NCBI RefSeq assembly: GCF_017696315.1
Contig: NZ_JAAORJ010000002.1
Span: 269,171 to 333,170, forward strand
Source: Prochlorococcus marinus XMU1412
Lineage (GTDB): Bacteria; Cyanobacteriota; Cyanobacteriia; PCC-6307; Cyanobiaceae
DNA length: 64,000 nt
Reading direction: 5' to 3'
Part shown: piece after piece, positions 23,292-31,028 of the stretch
Layout: every line of letters starts with the position of its first letter
How positions within the stretch are numbered: position 1 is the stretch's first letter
Notes under the pieces: model-generated
What the model saw: the letters and a program-made list of their open reading frames with translations, nothing else
Told to the model about the DNA's origin: nothing
The model's database searches: none
Position numbers and translations under genes: made by a program

Positions 23292-24514
23292 AAGTTTTTA
23301 ATTAATTCTTTTTCAGTTGTCTTTATATCTTGTGACCCAGCAATTGCCAAATCTTCTTGAAGTTTGTTCTCACATGATAGAACCCTTGACCAACTTGGTA
23401 ACTGCTGTGTCGTAGGGCAAGCTAAGTAATCTTCTGTAGCAGGTCTCAATAGTTTCGCAAATTTTTGCACTGACAGCTCTTCTTCATGCCTATCGTATGG
23501 AAGTTGATTAACTGCTGAATCTAATCCAAATTGTTTTACCCTATCTTCCCCAACTCTTTTGTAGAGAACTTCTAAGGTTGCTAGTTGAGTACTTGTTAAA
23601 GTCTCTGCTTGATGCTCCATGAGACCTCTTAAAACACTAGAAAGTATTTCTGTACACATTTTTTGCAATCCTTCTTTAGAAGAATCACCAATATTCTTAT
23701 GTTTATGATCAAACAATCCTAGGTCAACTTGGGCTATTTTGGAGGTTCTTACGTTTCTATAAACCTCTGATAATAAACCTATCTCTAATCCCCAGTCACA
23801 AGGAATTCGTAAATTCATAGCAAGGTCTTTAGTGAAAGCAAACTCACCTGCTAATGGATATCTAAATGATTGAAGATATTGTAAAAAGGGACCCTTCCCT
23901 ACTAACTGCTCAAGACTTGCCAATAAGGGACCCACAAATAATCTTGTGGCTCTACCTTGCAATTGATTGGTCTCTAAGGATAATCTGCTGTAAAAGGCCT
24001 TAACATATGATATTCCATATGATTCATCCAGAAGTGGAAGTATCATTCTTGAAGGGTATAAAGGACTAAAAGTTCTTATATCAGCATCAAAAAGAGCCAC
24101 AACTTCTGATTTTCTCGTCGCAACTCCTATGCCTTGCCATACAGCCCATCCTTTACCTGGAGTTCCTAAAAGTTCTAACCCATTTTTTTCTTGACTTTTT
24201 AATAGTTCTATTACAGAGGGAGAATTAGTCCATTGAACATGAACTGGAAATGGCATTGAGTCAAAAAATGATTTTGCTGATTTAACTTGTTCAACAGTTT
24301 TTGCAGAAAGAGCAATAACTAATTCATTTAAGCCTGTAAGGTCTTTTAAAACTTCTCTTATGTCTTTTAATGCAGGACGCTCAAATTCTTCATATAAGCA
24401 GGGTATTAGAATACTAGTTGATCTTTTTTTAAGTCTTTTGTTTAATTCTTTAAGTAAATTTCTTGTAACTCCATATTCATGTATTGTTGTGATTAAACCC
24501 TGTTGAAAGTCCAT
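23288..24514 (-). CDS. gpgS: Glucosyl-3-phosphoglycerate synthase
   Basis: A 408-residue GT-A glycosyltransferase (GT81-like) making glucosyl-3-phosphoglycerate from NDP-glucose and 3-phosphoglycerate. Visible features: the nucleotide-sugar strand [13 protein letters not shown] (~32-44), [12 protein letters not shown] (118-129) and the metal-binding DAD at 143-145 ([12 protein letters not shown]), then [13 protein letters not shown] (~218-230) of the acceptor region. It is divergent, with only 50 bases separating it from the phosphorylase gene, so the two share a control region. Neighbouring phosphatase, phosphorylase and kinase genes support the pathway assignment. Confidence 0.9.
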   Translation of the reverse strand: MDFQQGLITTIHEYGVTRNLLKELNKRLKKRSTSILIPCLYEEFERPALKDIREVLKDLTGLNELVIALSAKTVEQVKSAKSFFDSMPFPVHVQWTNSPSVIELLKSQEKNGLELLGTPGKGWAVWQGIGVATRKSEVVALFDADIRTFSPLYPSRMILPLLDESYGISYVKAFYSRLSLETNQLQGRATRLFVGPLLASLEQLVGKGPFLQYLQSFRYPLAGEFAFTKDLAMNLRIPCDWGLEIGLLSEVYRNVRTSKIAQVDLGLFDHKHKNIGDSSKEGLQKMCTEILSSVLRGLMEHQAETLTSTQLATLEVLYKRVGEDRVKQFGLDSAVNQLPYDRHEEELSVQKFAKLLRPATEDYLACPTTQQLPSWSRVLSCENKLQEDLAIAGSQDIKTTEKELIKNF

Positions 24515-24564
24515 TTTCTAATTGATGTGCAGAATAGTATTAATACTTCGTTAATTTTTTCAAA

Positions 24565-26325
24565 GTGAAGCAAATTGATTCAGAGAAAAAATTAGATAGA
24601 TTAAAGATTGATAAATTGTTAAAAACAATTTATTCAAATAATACTACAGAAGAAATTAATTTTATTTCAAACCAATTATTACAGATTTTAGATGATTTCT
24701 CAGAGAAATCTGCTTATGAAGAAATAAGAGATAATGAAAGGTGGAATGAATCTCATTCGGTTTTGATAACTTATGCAGATAGTATTTATAAAAATGGTGA
24801 AGCAACATTAATAACTCTTAATGAGTTGTTAAGTAAACATTTTGGCAGTCTTTCTAAAGTTGTACATATTCTTCCTTTTTTAAAATCTACAAGTGATGGA
24901 GGTTTTGCAGTCTCAAGTTATGATTCTTTAGAAGAAAAATTTGGTGCTTGGGATGATCTCAAAAGTATTTCTAAAAATCATGATTTGATGGCTGATTTAG
25001 TACTAAACCATGTCTCATCATCTCACCCATGGGTTCAACAATTTATTAAATCGCAAGAACCGGGAATATCAAATGTTTTTTCACCGAAACAAAATCTTGA
25101 CTGGTCAAATGTAGTTAGGCCTAGAAGTTCCTCTTTGTTTTCTCAAATAAATACTGAAGATGGTCCTAAACAAGTTTGGACAACTTTTGGTCCAGATCAA
25201 ATTGATTTAAATTGGCATAATCCAAAAATGACTCTTGAGTTCTTAAATTTGATTATTACTTATTTATCTAATGGAATTAAATGGTTTAGGCTTGATGCTG
25301 TAGGTTTTATTTGGAAGGAATCAGGAACAACTTGCTTGCATTTACCTAAAGCACATTCAATTGTGAAACTCTTAAGAGTTCTTTTAAATAATCTTCTTAA
25401 TGATGGAGTTTTAATAACAGAAACTAATGTTCCTCAGAAGGAAAATCTATCTTATCTGATTCCTGATGATGAAGCTCATATGGCATATAATTTCCCATTG
25501 CCCCCTCTTCTCCTAGAGGCAATTATTACTTCAAGAGCTGATATCTTAAACTCATGGATATTTGATTGGCCAATATTACCTGACGATACTACATTATTTA
25601 ATTTCACTGCATCACATGATGGAGTTGGTTTAAGAGCTCTTGAGGGTTTAATGAATGAGCAGAGAATTAAAGATTTATTAATTAATTGTGAAAAAAGGGG
25701 AGGTTTAGTAAGTCATAGACGCTTATCAAATGGTGATGATAAACCCTATGAATTGAATATTAGTTGGTGGAGCGCAATGGAAGACTCCAGTAGAGATGCT
25801 AAAAGATTTCAATATGAGAGATTTATTTTGAGTCAATTATTAGTAATGGCTCTGAAAGGGGTCCCTGCATTTTATTTGCCAGCATTACTAGCTTCAGAAA
25901 ATGATATCAAAAGTTTTTCTATGACAGGTCAAAGGAGAGACCTTAATAGAGAAAAGTTTAAATCAGAAAATCTTTTAGCTGTTTTAAATAATCCTGAATC
26001 AAATGCTAATAAAAACTTAAAATATCTTTGCAATGCTATGGATGTCAGATCAAATTTAAAGCAATTTCACCCTTGTTCACAAATGAAATGTTTGTCTAAA
26101 GGTAGGAGTGATATTGTTGTAATTAAAAGAGGTAAAGGTCCTGAGTCTGTTTTTGCAATCCATAATATGACTGAAAATAAAATTAATTATCAATTGAATG
26201 ATAATGATCTACCAAAAATAATTGATAATGATTTCAATACCCATGATTTTTTAACATCCACTAAATACAATTGCAAAAATATTAGTCTTGATCCTTTTCA
26301 AGTAATTTGGCTTAGTGCTTTATAA
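24565..26325 (+). CDS. GH13_18 sugar phosphorylase, probable glucosylglycerate phosphorylase
   Basis: A 586-residue TIM-barrel GH13 enzyme of the sucrose-phosphorylase-like group. Catalytic residues: nucleophile Asp244 (FRLDAVGFIW), acid/base Glu286 (ITETNVPQKEN) and the stabilising Asp352 (TASHDGVGLR). The TETNVP-x2-EN segment is what I associate with glucosylglycerate phosphorylases (E. coli YcjM type) rather than sucrose phosphorylase, and the flanking gpgS, phosphatase and glycerate kinase genes fit that substrate. Reaction inferred: glucosylglycerate + phosphate to glucose 1-phosphate + D-glycerate. It starts with GTG. It may be annotated elsewhere as sucrose phosphorylase or amylase. 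Confidence 0.8.
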   Translation: MKQIDSEKKLDRLKIDKLLKTIYSNNTTEEINFISNQLLQILDDFSEKSAYEEIRDNERWNESHSVLITYADSIYKNGEATLITLNELLSKHFGSLSKVVHILPFLKSTSDGGFAVSSYDSLEEKFGAWDDLKSISKNHDLMADLVLNHVSSSHPWVQQFIKSQEPGISNVFSPKQNLDWSNVVRPRSSSLFSQINTEDGPKQVWTTFGPDQIDLNWHNPKMTLEFLNLIITYLSNGIKWFRLDAVGFIWKESGTTCLHLPKAHSIVKLLRVLLNNLLNDGVLITETNVPQKENLSYLIPDDEAHMAYNFPLPPLLLEAIITSRADILNSWIFDWPILPDDTTLFNFTASHDGVGLRALEGLMNEQRIKDLLINCEKRGGLVSHRRLSNGDDKPYELNISWWSAMEDSSRDAKRFQYERFILSQLLVMALKGVPAFYLPALLASENDIKSFSMTGQRRDLNREKFKSENLLAVLNNPESNANKNLKYLCNAMDVRSNLKQFHPCSQMKCLSKGRSDIVVIKRGKGPESVFAIHNMTENKINYQLNDNDLPKIIDNDFNTHDFLTSTKYNCKNISLDPFQVIWLSAL

Positions 26326-26326
26326 A

Positions 26327-27124
26327 ATGATAGAAAATTCTTCTATTTGGGTAGTAAGTGATGTAGATGGTACTTTAATGGATCACTCATATGATTTATC
26401 ACCTGCTAAAGAAACTATAAAAAAATTACAAAGATTATCTATACCCGTAATTCTTTGTACAAGCAAAACCGCATCTGAAGTAAAAGTTATTAGAAAGGAA
26501 CTGAACTTAACTGATCCTTATATTGTTGAGAATGGTGCGGCAATATATGGTGAATCTCTTCAAAGAGTAAATGGAGAAATTATTCTTGGGATAAAATACG
26601 AAACTCTTGAAGAAATCTTAAATTTTATTTCTAATGAAATTGATTACAAACTTACTCCTCTTAATAGTCTCACTGATCAAGAAGCCACTCAGCTTACAGG
26701 TTTAGAAGGTAACTCATTGAATTTAATGCGTGATAGACACTGGAGCATGCCTTTCTTAAATCCGCCAAGTTATTTAGAAGAGAAAATTAATATCTGTTGT
26801 AAAAAATTAAATGTTGATATTTTTAAGGGCAATAGAATGAGTCACTTATTATCTACTAAATCGAATAAAGGTAAAGCAATAAATGCTCTTAAATCATATT
26901 CTAACGTTCAAAATATTGAAATTATAGGCTTAGGCGATTCTCCAAATGATTTGCCACTACTTTTAAACTCAGATATTAAAATCGTTATTCCTGGAATAGA
27001 TGGACCTAACTTAAATTTACTTGATCAATTAAAAGATTTGGAATTTATTTTAGCTTCTGAACCAAATGGATATGGTTGGAAAAATGAAATAAATAAATTG
27101 ATAAATAAGCGAGAACTAAGTTAG
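26327..27124 (+). CDS. HAD-family glucosyl/mannosyl-3-phosphoglycerate phosphatase
   Basis: A HAD-IIB phosphatase of ~265 residues. Motif I DVDGTLMDHSY (nucleophile Asp), motif II in CTSKT, the family marker IVENGAAIYG and motif IV GLGDSPNDLPLL are intact. This matches MPGP-type enzymes that dephosphorylate mannosyl- or glucosyl-3-phosphoglycerate. It would complete glucosylglycerate synthesis after gpgS. The ATG lies 1 base after the phosphorylase stop; a GTG four codons upstream is an alternative that overlaps it. The glycerate kinase follows 4 bases later. Confidence 0.88.
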   Translation: MIENSSIWVVSDVDGTLMDHSYDLSPAKETIKKLQRLSIPVILCTSKTASEVKVIRKELNLTDPYIVENGAAIYGESLQRVNGEIILGIKYETLEEILNFISNEIDYKLTPLNSLTDQEATQLTGLEGNSLNLMRDRHWSMPFLNPPSYLEEKINICCKKLNVDIFKGNRMSHLLSTKSNKGKAINALKSYSNVQNIEIIGLGDSPNDLPLLLNSDIKIVIPGIDGPNLNLLDQLKDLEFILASEPNGYGWKNEINKLINKRELS

Positions 27125-27128
27125 AAAG

Positions 27129-28073
27129 ATGAAAGATTTAGATATTAATTTTCCTCTTGATAAATTTGAAAAATTAATTATTGATATTGGTTGGCAATCC
27201 TTGGATGATTGGTTCAATTTTTGGGAAAGTAAAAGAAACATTCTTTCAATTGATCAATATTGGATTAATAAAGTAAATGATGATTGGATTTGGGGTTTGG
27301 CTTTACCTCTTTTATCTCAGGCTTATAAATTTCAAAATAATTTTTCTGACAGAAAAATTATTGGAATCTCAGCTTTACCAGGTACAGGTAAAACAACACT
27401 AGGTAAATGGCTCGAAGCTATATCTTTAAAATTAAACTTCAAAATTGCGGTTATTTCAATTGATGACTTTTATCTCCCTTCAAATGAAATGAAATTAGCA
27501 ATTAAGAATAACCCTTGGAATGTTTCAAGAGGGTTTCCTGGAAGTCACTCAGTAAAATTAATGCATGAAAAATTATTAAATTGGAAGATAAATGGAGAAT
27601 TAAATGTACCAGTTTTCGATAAATCTTTAAGAAATGGTTTAGGAGATAGATCTCATTGGAGATTAGATAATCCTGATTTATTAATTCTTGAGGGATGGTT
27701 TTTGGGAATAAAACCTTATCCTATTGACACAAGTGATCGACTCATAAATACAGCAAATTTGAGTCTTCATGAATCCTCTTACGTATTAAAAATTCAAAAT
27801 AACCTAAAGGAATATTTAGATATTTGGAATTTGATAGATAATATTTGGCACTTAAAGCCTTTGAAGATTGAATATATGAATAAATGGAAAACAAATCAGG
27901 AAAAAGAAATGTTTTTACAGAAAGGTAACGCCCTTAAAGATGAAAAATTATCTAATTTTTTGAGAATGCTTAATGTCTCAATTCCTCATAAAAGTTTTGA
28001 TGTTATAAAATCCTACGCGCTTTTATTAATTGATCAAGAAAGAAATTTAGTTGAGGCTGGATTGAATTTGTAG
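27129..28073 (+). CDS. D-glycerate 3-kinase, plant/cyanobacterial type
   Basis: A 314-residue P-loop kinase. GISALPGTGKTTLGKW (~78-93) is the Walker A, VISIDDFYLPSNEM (~110-123) and NVSRGFPGSHSVKL (~130-143) are hallmarks of the GLYK/phosphoribulokinase-like family, and LILEGWFLG (~188-196) is the Walker B region. In photorespiration it turns glycerate into 3-phosphoglycerate. Here, directly after the phosphorylase and phosphatase genes, it can also recycle glycerate released from glucosylglycerate. The operon position supports both. Confidence 0.9.
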   Translation: MKDLDINFPLDKFEKLIIDIGWQSLDDWFNFWESKRNILSIDQYWINKVNDDWIWGLALPLLSQAYKFQNNFSDRKIIGISALPGTGKTTLGKWLEAISLKLNFKIAVISIDDFYLPSNEMKLAIKNNPWNVSRGFPGSHSVKLMHEKLLNWKINGELNVPVFDKSLRNGLGDRSHWRLDNPDLLILEGWFLGIKPYPIDTSDRLINTANLSLHESSYVLKIQNNLKEYLDIWNLIDNIWHLKPLKIEYMNKWKTNQEKEMFLQKGNALKDEKLSNFLRMLNVSIPHKSFDVIKSYALLLIDQERNLVEAGLNL

Positions 28074-28163
28074 AATTTTCTAAATTTCTTCTTTTTCAGT
28101 AATTTTTTATACATTTTTTTCAGCTCTTATTAGTGTTTAATTGAGGATATTTTCTGTTAAAGG

Positions 28164-28391
28164 ATGGTTGAGTTTTCTTACAAAAATGAAGGCTGTAGAA
28201 TGGTTGTCTTGAGATGTATTGGTCCATCGAATTTTTTCTTAGAGAGAGTTTTATTCCCAACTGACATTCTTACTTTTATGGCCCCAAACGATTCAAGAGT
28301 TGAAATTTGGGGAAATGAATTATATGGCCCTAAGTTGGAAGAGAGAATAAGAATTTCTGCTGATAGCGAAGATTCGCCTTTAGTGGCATAG
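28164..28391 (+). CDS. DUF1830 family protein
   Basis: A 75-residue cyanobacterial protein: the GPSNFFLERVLFPTDILTFMAP core matches the DUF1830 pattern (aromatic-E-RV-F-P followed by a hydrophobic strand and AP). No membrane segment and no known activity. It stands alone after the glycerate kinase gene with 90 bases between and is followed by a short hairpin. Confidence 0.75.
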   Translation: MVEFSYKNEGCRMVVLRCIGPSNFFLERVLFPTDILTFMAPNDSRVEIWGNELYGPKLEERIRISADSEDSPLVA

Positions 28392-28394
28392 AAC

Positions 28395-28413
28395 AGACAA
28401 TATCTAATTGTCT
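28395..28413 (+). terminator. Weak hairpin after the DUF1830 gene
   Basis: Perfect 7-base arms AGACAAT and ATTGTCT with a 5-base loop begin 4 bases after the stop codon. A T-run (TTTTTT) occurs only ~12 bases further on, so it is an imperfect intrinsic terminator. Confidence 0.4.
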
Positions 28414-28480
28414 TCGAGTCAAAATTTTTTACAAATACCTAGTTTTTATTGATATTATCAAACTAGTTTTAGTTTTATAG

Positions 28481-28606
28481 ATGTATTATTTTTCTTCCTT
28501 TGCAATAGGAGGGTTTGTTCCTTCTGCAGCTATCGCTGGAGTCTTACTTTTATTGGGTTTAGGAGCCTTCTTTTATCTTGGTATTAAAGGACCTACAGAT
28601 TATTAA
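28481..28606 (+). CDS. Small single-pass membrane protein
   Basis: A 41-residue ATG frame MYYFSSFAIGGFVPSAAIAG, then a leucine/glycine-rich helix (VLLLLGLGAFFYLGI) and a short polar end GPTDY. The size and glycine-rich helix resemble the low-molecular-mass subunits of photosystems, the cytochrome b6f or NDH-1 complexes, but I cannot match it to a named one. It is too well formed to be chance: no charged residue within the helix and a proline/glycine-capped N-terminal region. Confidence 0.6.
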   Translation: MYYFSSFAIGGFVPSAAIAGVLLLLGLGAFFYLGIKGPTDY

Positions 28607-28669
28607 ATATGAGTTTATCGACAAATTGTAATTTCAATTTATCATAGCCTTCTTGAATAAGTTAACATT

Positions 28670-28804
28670 ATGGATCTAACAACTATTTTATTTATATTAA
28701 GCTTACCTTTCGTTTTATTAACAGTTTATTTCGGGACAAAAAATGATTTTTACGAGAGTGAAAACTATAAAGGAGATGGTTGTGCTCACGATGTTAAAAG
28801 GTAA
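28670..28804 (+). CDS. Small membrane protein
   Basis: A 44-residue ATG frame: N-terminal hydrophobic helix (LTTILFILSLPFVLLTVYFG) followed by a charged tail with one cysteine and one histidine (GDGCAHDVKR). It follows another single-pass protein on the same strand with 63 bases between. Convergent with the next gene, 8 bases away. Function unknown. Confidence 0.5.
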   Translation: MDLTTILFILSLPFVLLTVYFGTKNDFYESENYKGDGCAHDVKR

Positions 28805-28812
28805 CTTTGTTA

Positions 28813-29085
28813 CTAATCACCTCTAAATACACAGGTCCATCTACTATCAAATTGCCAAACAGGTTTGTATATTTCATTAGTAATTTTCTCACCTGCCTTA
28901 TTACAGGTATCTAAATCTTTCATAGGAATAGAATGCAAGGAAGGACTTGTTATTCCACTAACTTCTGGCCTTCCTCCGGGACCTTGTCTGTAAGTTCCAA
29001 TTATTAACCAATAGCTAGCTTTCGCAGAACCAGAAATGATTAAGGAAAAAAGAAAAAATAATATTAAAAAAGAATTTTTTTTCAT
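28813..29085 (-). CDS. Secreted small hypothetical protein
   Basis: A 90-residue protein with an obvious signal peptide (MKKNSFLILFFLFSLIISGSAKAS; cleavage likely after AKA, ~23). The mature part, YWLIIGTYRQGPGGRPEVSG then two cysteines (CNKAG and WTCVF), looks like a small disulfide-bonded periplasmic domain. No family recognised. Single gene, divergent from uppP. Confidence 0.65.
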   Translation of the reverse strand: MKKNSFLILFFLFSLIISGSAKASYWLIIGTYRQGPGGRPEVSGITSPSLHSIPMKDLDTCNKAGEKITNEIYKPVWQFDSRWTCVFRGD

Positions 29086-29152
29086 TTTTACATACTAGCT
29101 TTTAATTTTTAAATGTAAATTGCTATTAATTAATTAGGTAATTTAATAATTT

Positions 29153-29953
29153 TTGGAATATTTAAAATTTGTTTTATATGGATTAATTCAAGGATTGACA
29201 GAATTTATCCCTGTAAGTAGTACAGCTCATTTAAAAGTTATATCCCTTTTTTTAGGTATTGATGATCCTGGAGCATCTTTGTCCGCTACTATTCAACTTG
29301 GAAGTGTTCTAGCGATAGCTTGGTATTTTAGGAATGATATTTTTAATTTTAGAAGTCAATCTTCCAAAAAATTTCTTGAATATCTGTTACATGAAAGATT
29401 ATTAAGGTCTATTTTGATTGGTACTATACCAATTGTTTTGCTTGGTGGGAGTGTAAAAATATTTATCCCTTCTTTTTTTGAAAACGTTCTTCGTTCAAAT
29501 TTATCAATAGCATTGGTCTCATTTCTAATGGCTTTTTTTATGTACTTGGCAGACAGTTCGAAAAGAGGTTCTATTAATATTAGAAACCATAATTATTCAA
29601 ATAGTTTTTTGATAGGTTTCTTTCAAGCATTTGCAATTTTTCCTGGTGTTTCAAGATCTGGGGTCACTATTTCTAGCGCTTTAATATCAGGATGGGAAAG
29701 AAGCGATGCTGCGAAATTTTCTTTTCTTTTAGGGATGCCAGCTATTTCTCTTGCTGCGATTGTTGAGTTTGTTTCTTCTTTTAATGATTTTTTTTCATTA
29801 GGGTTTTTCCCTCTTTTTGTTGGACTTGTTACGACATTTTTCTCTTCTTTATTAGCAATAGATTTCTTATTAAAGTATTTTTCTTCAAATGGGTTGAAAA
29901 TATTTATCATCTATCGAGTAATTTTTGGTGTTGTAATTCTTTTGAATTTATAA
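29153..29953 (+). CDS. uppP: Undecaprenyl-diphosphate phosphatase
   Basis: Integral membrane enzyme (BacA family) that recycles the C55 lipid carrier for cell wall synthesis. Family motifs: GLIQGLTEFIPVSSTAHL (~11-28, with the essential glutamates and serines) and PGVSRSGVTIS (~163-173, catalytic Arg). About eight hydrophobic helices in 266 residues, normal size. The reading frame starts with TTG; there is no upstream ATG in frame. Confidence 0.95.
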   Translation: MEYLKFVLYGLIQGLTEFIPVSSTAHLKVISLFLGIDDPGASLSATIQLGSVLAIAWYFRNDIFNFRSQSSKKFLEYLLHERLLRSILIGTIPIVLLGGSVKIFIPSFFENVLRSNLSIALVSFLMAFFMYLADSSKRGSINIRNHNYSNSFLIGFFQAFAIFPGVSRSGVTISSALISGWERSDAAKFSFLLGMPAISLAAIVEFVSSFNDFFSLGFFPLFVGLVTTFFSSLLAIDFLLKYFSSNGLKIFIIYRVIFGVVILLNL

Positions 29954-30008
29954 TTAGATGAAAAAAAAAATTTTGCAATTGTGTTAGTGTTTTAAAAAAT
30001 TCTTTCTA

Positions 30009-30161
30009 ATGAACATTTTTATATCATTCCAATTAGGTGAAGTGGAAGTTTCAAATTTTACTATATTGGTTTTAGCTTTTTTTTCTTCTTTTACATTCAT
30101 AGCAGTAGGCATAAGTTCATATAAACTATACAAATCTCTTATAAATGAAGACGATAAATAA
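30009..30161 (+). CDS. Small single-pass membrane protein
   Basis: A 50-residue ATG frame: a short polar start, a hydrophobic helix (FTILVLAFFSSFTFIAVGIS) and a basic then acidic tail (YKLYKSLINEDDK). Positive residues right after the helix suggest an N-out or lumen orientation. The stop codon abuts the 3' end of the tRNA-Pro gene on the other strand. Function unknown. Confidence 0.55.
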   Translation: MNIFISFQLGEVEVSNFTILVLAFFSSFTFIAVGISSYKLYKSLINEDDK

Positions 30162-30235
30162 TCGGAACGGCGGGATTTGAACCCACGACCCCCACTACCC
30201 CAAAGTGGTGCGCTACCAAACTGCGCTACGCCCCG
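30162..30235 (-). tRNA. tRNA-Pro (anticodon GGG)
   Basis: The minus strand folds as a full cloverleaf: acceptor CGGGGCG/CGTTCCG (two G-U pairs), D arm GCGC...GCGC, anticodon stem CCACT/AGTGG with loop TTGGGGT, and T arm GTGGG-TTCAAAT-CCCGC. Loop positions 34-36 are GGG. Discriminator A; CCA is not encoded. Confidence 0.95.
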
Positions 30236-30262
30236 TGTCTTTACTATAAAGATTAGATTGAT

Positions 30263-30991
30263 TTAAATGTTATTCTTTATAGGATTGTTATCAGATCTCA
30301 ATACACATTTGTCAACTTCCCAATTAAAGTTTTCCCATACATGGTCTTCTAATTTATAGTTGCTTCCAGTGAAAACTCCTAACTTAACTTTTGTAGGTGA
30401 AGCGGAGCAATACTGCCTGCTTCCAGCTGATGCTAGATATTGTTGATGGTATTGTTCTGCATAATAATATGAATCAATCATTTTTATTTCCGTTTCAATT
30501 AAACCAAGATTTTTTTTGCTAAGTTCCATTTGATATTGTTCCTTACTGGCTAATATAATTTTTATATTATTTTCATTTTTGTAATATATTGCAGATCTAT
30601 ATTGTGTTCCCATATCGTTACCTTGCCTGTTTTTTTGAGTAGGGTCATGACATTCCCAAAACATTTTTAATAAATCACTTATATCAATTTCCCTTTTATC
30701 CCATATAACTCTTACAACTTCTGAATGACCAGTTAAGCCGGAACATACTTCATAATAAGTTGGATAATTTTTTTCACCTCCTGCATAACCTACAGAAGTT
30801 GTGACAACTCCAGGAAGTTTCCAAAAACATTTTTCAGATCCCCAGAAACAACCACATCCAAAAATTATTTCATCTTCTTCTAAATTAGGATCTTTTTGGA
30901 TATCTGTTTTTAATATTCTATGTAATGAATAAGCATCATCAGTTAAATTTACTTCCTTATTATTCATAATTTTTTTTAGAAATTTAAACAT
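30263..30991 (-). CDS. msrA: Peptide methionine-S-sulfoxide reductase
   Basis: Repairs oxidised methionine. The catalytic motif GCGCFWGSE with the GCFWG core (~47-51) is intact, as are the VVTTSVGYAGG and HPTQ-like ECHDPTQKNRQGND (~113-126) segments. Extra cysteines near the C-terminus (around QYCSA and KCVLR) could serve as resolving cysteines. The 242 residues include an N-terminal extension of ~35; the internal ATG giving MNNKEVNL is an alternative start. Confidence 0.94.
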   Translation of the reverse strand: MFKFLKKIMNNKEVNLTDDAYSLHRILKTDIQKDPNLEEDEIIFGCGCFWGSEKCFWKLPGVVTTSVGYAGGEKNYPTYYEVCSGLTGHSEVVRVIWDKREIDISDLLKMFWECHDPTQKNRQGNDMGTQYRSAIYYKNENNIKIILASKEQYQMELSKKNLGLIETEIKMIDSYYYAEQYHQQYLASAGSRQYCSASPTKVKLGVFTGSNYKLEDHVWENFNWEVDKCVLRSDNNPIKNNI

Positions 30992-31028
30992 AATTTAAAT
31001 CTATTTATTATAAGTAGAAAAATTACTT

